Shown: one piece after another, positions 57,225-64,000 of the stretch
Layout of the letters: each line of letters starts with the position of its first letter
How positions within the stretch are numbered: the stretch's first letter is position 1
NCBI RefSeq assembly: GCF_026151205.1
Contig: NC_087081.1
Coordinates: 15,612,837-15,676,836, forward strand
Direction of reading: 5' to 3'
DNA: 64,000 bases
From: Bolinopsis microptera
Taxonomy: Eukaryota; Ctenophora; Tentaculata; Lobata; Bolinopsidae
Position numbers and translations under genes: made by a program
Notes under the pieces: generated by a model
The model's input: the letters and a program-made list of their open reading frames with translations, nothing else
Told to the model about the DNA's origin: nothing
Database searches by the model: none

Positions 57225-59495
57225 AAACATGAACTCGCCATCTCATGGTGACGTCTTGAGGACTTGATCGGACTGTTTTGATTCAAAATGTGACAATGTC
57301 AGTGCATGTATCTAGTAATGAATAAGTGGTATAAATAATTTATAATTATTAGTTATTAGTTATTATTGGTTTTTAGTTATTAATTATTAATTATCAGTTA
57401 GCTTCATGTTGAGCATATGTTAACCTGTAAGTAATAATTAATTAATTTCACTTTAAATCATTCACCTTTTCCTATAGATATAATTGTATGTTTATATTTT
57501 AGATTGTATTGAAATGTTATGAACCATTGAAGAAAGCGAATATTCTCCCTTGTCTAATGAAATTATAAGTATAACTTGTTGGTCTAAATTGGCTCTCCAC
57601 AGAGGCAACATATAATTGTGGATATGTAATGGCTAATAGTTATACCGAACTTTTTCACACCATCTGCCGCTATTAATTTTATCAGATTTGTATACTTGGT
57701 ATTACTGTGTACAATAAGAAAATATTGGCATACCCTCACTAGGTCAAACGTTTTTTCATGACGAAACATCAACAACATTTTTAGTGAAATCAAAAATAGT
57801 GAACAGAATTTTCACAACAAATGTTGCTCTATCAGGATTCCAGAGCAAACAAGCGCGCCCGCAGTGGCGCAAAAGTACATGGTTAGGCGAACAACAAATG
57901 TAAGCAGTAGGAGACATTCATAGCTATAAGTATAACAACAGTGAAATTTGGGTCTCGGAAAGCTGAAATTTGAAAATTTAAAAATTTTCATTCCATAGGC
58001 ATAATCCATCATTAAGTTTTTTTCCGGATATACTGCTTCCTGGCTTCCAGTACTTTAACTACTTGTGTTACTTTCATTTTGACCTCACTGATTGAGTGAT
58101 TGGTCACTGGTCAAAAATTTGTCGCACATAAAACAAATTACGCTTGTGCAGATTGCAGAATCGCACTATTTACAAATTGAAATACAATACACATTACACA
58201 ATATATTAAATTACCGCACTTGTATTTTGCTTTTGGATCTATGAACGAAGCTCTGAAACTGCGCGGGTTAGAGCCAGAGGGCCTGGTTCTGAACGCGGCA
58301 GATGATGAGTAGCCGGACGAGACGTGTATTGAGCAGTCAGGGTGGATGCCTGAAGTGTGGGCAGATCTATTATGGGTGATTGACATGTTGCGGATATGCA
58401 CAATGATGGGGCCATGCTAGCTTGGAGGGGTGTGGCCTGAGTAGCAAGTTGAAGTGGTGTTAGTTGTTACTTATATGAGGGAAATCTCCCTTGGTATATT
58501 GGTTATAAGTATTACTATTAAGCTATTAGATATTGATTTGCAGTACAATAAACTGTAATGTAATTAAGTTGTGAGGTGTTACGAGCACTAAGGTTTTATA
58601 AGTTAAAGTATGAAATTATGAAGTCATGAGATTTTTCCATGTTATGGTGGTGCCGGGCACGAACCCTTTTCGTTGAGTAATTGTTGATTTCAGCAAAATT
58701 AGTTTAAATAGAAGTCTCTTTAGTATTATTTATTAAACACAGGCATGAGTAATACTCAATATTGAGTATCCTTAAATTGTCTGACATGATCATAGTTCAT
58801 CTAAAGTATGATCATAGTTTTAGTATTTTACTATTATATCTGTATGTGATGTCCTCTTATCATTACTGATCATGTTACTGTCCAGTTCATATGAAACATT
58901 GTTAAGAATATATTAAGTTACAAACTTGTACGTCATCTTGAAATTGAGTCAGATCCTTTGCCATGTGATCCTTGTTTCACTGTTTTTCTTGTCATAATGA
59001 ACCAATACACCATTCCAAAAATGTGATATGTCATATCTTATTCTTAGAAAAATGAGATACTGATAGATCATGACATAATTGAAAATATCATCACATATTT
59101 TCAACGTTAATACTAATAGCATCAATAAAGTTATTCAAATTTGCAATGATCTAATAAATATCGAAACTGATATTTGATGCTGTGTTATTTAAAACTTTAT
59201 GTATCATCATGATTTGCACGCGTAGCGCATTCCAATGTTCAAGCAGCTAGCACGTGATACAATTCAGCCAACCAGAGTACTGAAATCTGCAAAGTTAAAG
59301 TTGCAAACTTTTGATCGGCCCGAAATGACACTTTTCTGGAGATTTGAAGATAACTCAAAATCTACGTTGTCTTAAATTCTCCCCGTGGTGGGGGGGGGGA
59401 CGTTACTTTTACAGAACGAACATGTTGCAAAAAACCGGAATTCGCTATCTCTTTTACACTTTTGAAGTTAGGCCCTGGCCAGTAAGGTTTCCTGG
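57225..59495. other. Intergenic, mostly nothing recognised
   Basis: AT-rich 3' flank of the SRCR/CCP gene. At 58643-58662 TGGTGGTGCCGGGCACGAAC resembles a tRNA-complementary primer-binding site (see findings). A G-run lies at 59390-59399. Frames at 57584-58401 (-) show no family motif. Confidence 0.45.
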
Positions 59496-59499
59496 GTTT

Positions 59500-59826
59500 A
59501 ACTTGAACAGTGACAAATTTTAATTTAATTTAAATTTATCATAGATCATAGTAACAAATTGAAGTGTAGCACAGTTTACCTACCATACTATAAGTTATAT
59601 TTTGATGCAAGCTAGTATTAGTAAGGTATCTTGATGCAAGCAAGCTACATTAAAATTCTTTTTTGGACTGCCTTATATAACTTGAACAGTGACAAATTTT
59701 AATTTATTTTAAATTTATCACAGATCATAATAACAGACTGAAGTGTAGCACAGTTAACCTACCATATTATAACTATAAATTAAATCTTGATGCAAGCTAG
59801 TATTAATAAGGTATCTTGATGCAAGG
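59500..59826. repeat. ~179-bp tandem duplication
   Basis: 59500-59678 and 59679-59826 share AACTTGAACAGTGACAAATT, GAAGTGTAGCACAGTT and TCTTGATGCAAG landmarks with a few percent divergence. Confidence 0.8.
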
Positions 59827-60104
59827 AATTTTTTCCTTTTCACCCTTTTGAAAAAAGGCAATAGTGAAAGGTTACGAATGGAGGTTTTTGCAGAAAAACG
59901 TGGATTTTGGAGAACGAGATAGGTGGGTTTAAATATGTCGTCAGTCCTTTCGTTAGTTACCATGCGACGAAAAAGTTGCGCGCGCGCGAGGATTGTTTGC
60001 GGAGATGTGATGTATAGATAGCCTGTGATCTATGAATGCGCGGCGCGACTGTGTATTAATGTATATGATGCATGTAATGTATAATATTACCATTAGGTAA
60101 TACG
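59823..60104. repeat. Dispersed repeat, copy B, running into gap
   Basis: Second copy of the 46468-46740 repeat, ~85-90% similar by eye. The assembly gap begins where this copy ends. Confidence 0.8.
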
Positions 60105-60204
60105 NNNNNNNNNNNNNNNNNNNNNNNNNNNNNNNNNNNNNNNNNNNNNNNNNNNNNNNNNNNNNNNNNNNNNNNNNNNNNNNNNNNNNNNNNNNNNNNN
60201 NNNN
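60105..60204. other. Assembly gap (100 N)
   Basis: Exactly 100 N, a common placeholder for a gap of unknown size. It lies between two repeat-rich segments. Confidence 0.98.
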
Positions 60205-60447
60205 CATTCTTCGCTATTGCAGTTCACACGATATTTTCAAAAAGAAAAATGTTCCTATCCGGAAAATGTTATGATTAATTATTTTTAGTGTTATGATTAA
60301 TTATTTTTAGAACATGTAGTTCTGAATTTAACAACCAAAAAACATGATTCCTTGGTATTTAGCAATCAATGGCTTATTAGACATGAAATATGCATATGAA
60401 TTATGCTCACATGTATTTATTTTTGACATCAAAATTTCGTTAAGATC

Positions 60448-61042
60448 CTAGAAGTGAGCCTTTGACGATGCTGCACTCGCTATCAGTTCAGTTTTATAAC
60501 ATTGAAGTCGAGCTTTGAATGCGTCTACTGAACTGGCTTCTTTAACCGAACTTGGTACTTTGTTCCAGTAATTGTTAACACGGTTACTGAGGACCTGATT
60601 TCCTCTTTTATCTTAATTAGAATCTTGGTACCGCTACGTGATATCCTGAAAAGATCTTGTCCATAGTCCACTTTACCCGTCGTTATTTTAAAGGTTTCAA
60701 AAAGATCACTCCTCATACGGCGCTCCAGTAGTGTTGTTAACTGAAGGATTCTCAATCTCTCATCGTATGGTAGAATACCAATCTCGTCGATTATTCGTGT
60801 AAGTTCTCTCTTGAACATCTTCTTAATAGTCTTAATACTTTAATAGTTCTCCAGTTTCTGTGCTCTGCTGGTAGATTCCACACTTGCACAGCGTATTCGA
60901 TGTGAGGTCGAACTAGAGTTCGGTAAACATTCAGCATAACAAATTTGTTACGGCAGATCAAGCTTCGTTTGATCCAGCCTATAACAGACTTTGCTTTTTT
61001 CACGGACTTGTCTACCTTACAAGACATATTTATGTGGATCAT
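60448..61042 (-). pseudogene. LINE (CR1/Jockey-like) ORF2 C-terminal remnant
   Basis: On minus, 61042-60791 reads AKSVIGWIKRSLICRNK, then YRTLVRPHIEYAVQVWN, the conserved post-catalytic segment of CR1/Jockey-type LINE reverse transcriptases. After a frameshift near 60810, 60818-60600 reads LPYDERLRILQLTTLLERRM then DLFETFKI. After another near 60600, 60590-60448 reads SNRVNNYWNKVPSSVKEASS and AFKARL to a stop at 60448. This is the usual C-terminus, so the remnant is 5'-truncated and broken twice. Family-level call is firm, clade is not. Confidence 0.85.
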
Positions 61043-61049
61043 AATTAGC

Positions 61050-61170
61050 GGGGATCGAAATTATGGGGGAACGAAAATATGGGGATTTTTTTCAGAAATA
61101 CAGTAATTCAGTACGAAATTTCAGAATTCAGTACGAAAATATGGGGATTTTTTCCAAAAATCCCCAAATT
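61050..61170. other. Palindromic GGGGATTTTT block
   Basis: ACGAAAATATGGGGATTTTT is repeated directly and then inverted as AAAAATCCCCAAATTTCGT, forming a hairpin of about 15 bp near 61130-61176. Possibly a small palindromic MITE. Confidence 0.55.
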
Positions 61171-61179
61171 TCGTACCAT

Positions 61180-61719
61180 TTAATATGTCTCTTAAGGTAT
61201 ATGGAAATGTTATACTTATTAAGAAAAGCCGGTCCCGCCTAGCCTCCTATCATAATGAGCCAATGTTGCGATTGTACAATCAATACTTTAACACGTCACG
61301 TCATCGTATAATTGCTTATCATTTTATTAGCTCTTCGGAAGGAATATTGAAATGGCCCTGCTGCTTACGTCAACTTTTGTTTGTTTGTTTGGGGACCAGC
61401 TTTTGGTACATTCATGGTTAATGTTTACTATAATATAATTTCAAAGTATTACATGTAGAGTAATTACATAGAATTAGATAAATATGAATTTCTTTTGCTT
61501 AGGATATACCAATATGATATCCAAAAATGAAACGATGTACCTTACGCTTCGCACACAACACAACTGGTATAGGTAGTTGTTCCTCAAAAAAAGAGCCCTA
61601 TATACATAGCTAAACCTGGCCTGGGTGAGACCTGCATCACGATTGCTATTCAGTGATGTGTGTTCTACAAGTCATCACATACCTGAGTTACAATCACGAT
61701 TGTAATATAATGATACTTA
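61180..61719. other. Nothing recognised
   Basis: AT-rich sequence between the two LINE remnants. A 78-codon plus frame at 61185 has no family motif. Confidence 0.4.
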
Positions 61720-61729
61720 TTACTTTCCT

Positions 61730-62430
61730 TCATTTTTACAATAAGTTCTGATGAGCTGCTTCTCCTCCCTATTTCTGTCAAGGTGTGATGAACCACGTAT
61801 ATGGTACGCTGCCCATTTAGATTTCTTCAGGTTTCTTGATCGAGCAGCAACCATTTTGACTGATCCCATGCAAGCCAATGTCACTTTTATCGGTCTCGGT
61901 TACCACTATCTGCATGTTTTTTAATCCTGATCAAATTTTCTGTCACCAATTCAGGATCACACTACCGATGATTCCCAAATCTCGGTGATCACTTCTTCTG
62001 CCACTATATGTGGATCACTGCCCTAATTGTCTGGTACACCGTATACAATGAAATTCTTTCTGCGGACGTTTTTAACAGCTGTCTTTATACTGTCTTAATC
62101 GACGGAGCACCGGTAGTTGTTTCACAGCCCTTTCACAGTTCTCCTTGACGATGTCACACCAAGTTTTTTCATCTCAGTTTGTACAGTTTGCTGGACAGAG
62201 TCGAGCTCTTTCTGTTGCTGTTTGAACTGATCCTTCTGATAATTAGGCTGCGCTGATACCAGTCTGTCTCGTACTGGCCGCAGATTTACATAGTTCAATA
62301 TTGCCTGTCATCAATTTAGAAAGATTTTCAACAGCATGAGTAGCCAAGGGGTCTTTCGTTATACCCATCAATCTCGAATGATTCAGCTTTGTTAACGGTT
62401 TGAGTTTTCGAGAGTTACAAAGTTCCATAC
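61730..62430 (-). pseudogene. Decayed LINE ORF1-like protein
   Basis: Minus-strand coding-like sequence in several frames. 62428-62243 is open (61 codons, LTKLNHSRLMGITKDPLATH). Near 62160-62090 is DIVKENCERAVKQLPVLRRL. Near 61860-61730 is ARSRNLKKSKWAAYHIR, then LDRNREEKQLIRTYCKNE. The last piece matches the end of the RRM region in L1/CR1-type ORF1 proteins (…LKKS…PDRT..ER…). Those proteins bind element RNA. It lies upstream, in transcription sense, of the ORF2 remnant at 60448-61042, so both may come from one internally deleted LINE. Confidence 0.55.
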
Positions 62431-62639
62431 TTTATTGTTAGTACTTTGGTCCGAGACATCAATTTTGTATGAAAAGCATTAAGACATCGGCAGCGATAAC
62501 TCTTTTTCAAGTTTGTTCAAATTTTCCACAGAGTTGAACTCTATAGTACAAAGACAAGCTGATTAGCTCGGCGTGTCGATGTAAATCTGAGAATAACTGA
62601 TTGTAACTCAACTTCTTCATGTGCTTTTTATGCTGACTT

Positions 62640-63010
62640 AGAGGTGCATTATTCTCCAGCATATATCTCGAAATATATGCCTGCGTTCCGCTAGAAACCG
62701 CCATTTTGAAATATTTTCTTGTGTTTGAAGTCATATCTCAAGTTTGGCATATAGAAACTCGCCCAAAATCGCACAGATTATTCCTCTGATAGCCATACAA
62801 CTGTCTGGAAAGTTTAGAGAAAAATCTATCATTCAGATCTCTAAATATATACCTGTGTTCCGCTAGAAACCGCCAATTTGGAGATATTTTCTTGTGTTTG
62901 AAGTCATATCTCCATTTTGGCACATAGAAATTCTCCCAAACTCTCACACATTATCTGTCATATAGCCATCTAACTATCTGGAAAGTTTGAAGAAAATCTG
63001 TCATTCAGAT
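62640..63010. repeat. Two-copy ~190-bp repeat related to the 357-bp satellite
   Basis: Units contain GTTCCGCTAGAAACCGCCA, ATTTTCTTGTGTTTGAAGTC and ATATCTC, then CATAGAAA and GGAAAGTTT...GAAAATCT. The string TTCTTGTGTTTGANNTCATATCTC plus ATAGAAA also lies in each 357-bp satellite monomer at 37.5-42.1 kb, with similar spacing. Confidence 0.75.
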
Positions 63011-63019
63011 CTTGTGAAA

Positions 63020-63595
63020 ATCAAAAATATATTCTAAGTTATTCACTAAAACACTCGATTTTCGAACTTTTTATTTGGAACAGATTTGTCGAAAGTCCTG
63101 ACCTGTTCTGCAGACACTTTCGCGCTTGTGCAGTAGCGCGCGACAGCCATTTGGCGTAAACCCATCGTCAGATGGGCCAAAATTTGCAAATGTGCTCAGA
63201 ACTAGCATTGTCTGACCATAAAAGACCACTTAAATTGCACTTTTTGAATAAAAAGTATATCCTGTTAACATTTCTGAAACTCTATCTAATTTGCAACGTA
63301 CGTACACCACATAACAGTGTGATAAGTGTTGTGCGCAAACATAATTTGAGCCGAATACAGATAGCACGACCACTGTTCACGAACAGGTGTTCGTGATAAA
63401 CTTATGATATGATGGTTACCAGATCATATGACTGCCTAATAACTTGCTTAGGATGATGTGAACCCCTCGACAGCTTGACACAGAATCAAGTAGGTTCACA
63501 TTATCGCAAGCACTGTACTCCTCCTGGACTGGACCATTCTCTTATCTCTAGGGGGGCCGTGGGTCCATTAATTTCGTCTAGACGGGAGAGTACCA
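63020..63595. other. Intergenic, nothing recognised
   Basis: No supported gene. Contains the inverted pair CACGAACAGGTGTTCGTG near 63378-63395. Confidence 0.4.
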
Positions 63596-63599
63596 TGTC

Positions 63600-64000
63600 A
63601 GCAGTGGTCGACCGGGATCGAAATTCAGTACCGGCCGGGACCGGGCCGGGATGAATGTCATCCCGGCCGGGACCGGGATTTTCCAATATTTCTCAATCTC
63701 AGTAAAATGAAACAATGTTATATGTTAAATAAAATCTTCCAGAACAAACTGAGGTATGTCAAGTTAAAATTGACAGTAAGTAGTAGTAACTACTCTATCT
63801 CTCTCTAATCTCTATCTCTCTATCTTTCTCTATCTCTCTCTTTATCTCTGACATAGAGAGCGCGAGCGCTCTCATTGGTGGATCGACCATAGCGTGTCAC
63901 AAATTATTATTTGATATATTTCATCAGATGAAGAAGCTGATGAGGGCGAGGCCCCTGACTCTTGAGTATTTCTAAGTTTGTTCGGACTTCAGCTTTCTTC
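63600..64000. mobile_element. Possible hAT-type element terminus, runs off the window
   Basis: CAGTGGTCGACCGGG at ~63601 resembles the CAGNGG ends of many hAT elements. It is followed by inverted and direct GGCCGGGACCGGG copies (63631-63678) around TGAATGTCA, a GC-rich island in AT-rich DNA. CT repeats near 63798-63848 and a GAGAGCGC/GCGCTCTC palindrome at 63857-63874 follow. No transposase motif is visible and the other end is not in the window. Confidence 0.4.

Noticed and set aside
58640-58670. tRNA gene suggested by GGGTTCGTGCCCG and CACCA on minus
   Set aside because: No matching acceptor, D-arm or anticodon arm at the right distances; kept only as a PBS-like finding.

Overview
The window is AT-rich metazoan nuclear DNA. 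The evidence is spliced genes with GT-AG introns (67 to about 340 bp where I can place both ends), animal domain families (geminin coiled coil, SRCR and CCP modules, an LDLa-containing rhodopsin-type receptor, an SDR16C-like dehydrogenase), Penelope-like and LINE reverse transcriptases, hAT DNA transposons, large satellites and minisatellites, and a 100-N assembly gap. There is no bacterial operon or CRISPR array. I cannot name the species. A marine invertebrate (for example ctenophore, cnidarian or similar) fits, but this is inference.

Layout. 0-12 kb: short repeats, two minisatellites, a decayed reverse transcriptase (minus, 6.1-7.6 kb), and a decayed LDLa-GPCR gene (plus, 8.1-11.3 kb) followed by a ~150 bp tandem repeat. 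13.4-15 kb: a second decayed reverse transcriptase and a dispersed repeat. 15.7-22 kb: the first intact gene island. It holds a two-exon SDR dehydrogenase and a four-exon single-pass membrane protein gene, both on minus, plus an orphan plus-strand terminal exon. 22-37 kb: almost all repeats. These are a complex array with ~1.09 kb units, a long CT microsatellite, and several copies of a dispersed element with hypervariable minisatellite sites, one of which carries a nested, internally deleted hAT element with a clean 8-bp target duplication. Embedded at 31.7-32.1 kb are the last two exons of an RGG-box protein. 37.5-42.1 kb: a ~357 bp satellite, about 13 units. 43.5-44.5 kb: a 12-bp minisatellite in another copy of the dispersed element. 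44.6-45.1 kb: a very small geminin-family gene. 46.4-51.7 kb: repeats, a perfect 50-bp palindrome, an intact 703-codon Penelope-like reverse transcriptase (minus) and a TIR element beside it. 53.1-57.2 kb: a nine-exon secreted protein with a duplicated three-exon module, CCP-like modules and an SRCR domain. 59.5-64 kb: repeats, the gap, remnants of a LINE (ORF1 and ORF2 ends), and what looks like a hAT-type terminus.

The host genes do not form an obvious pathway. The best supported are the SDR enzyme, the SRCR/CCP secreted protein and the geminin-like protein. Much of the rest records successive transposon insertion, minisatellite expansion and decay. All exon models were worked out by eye from splice signals and frame continuity and have no transcript support.
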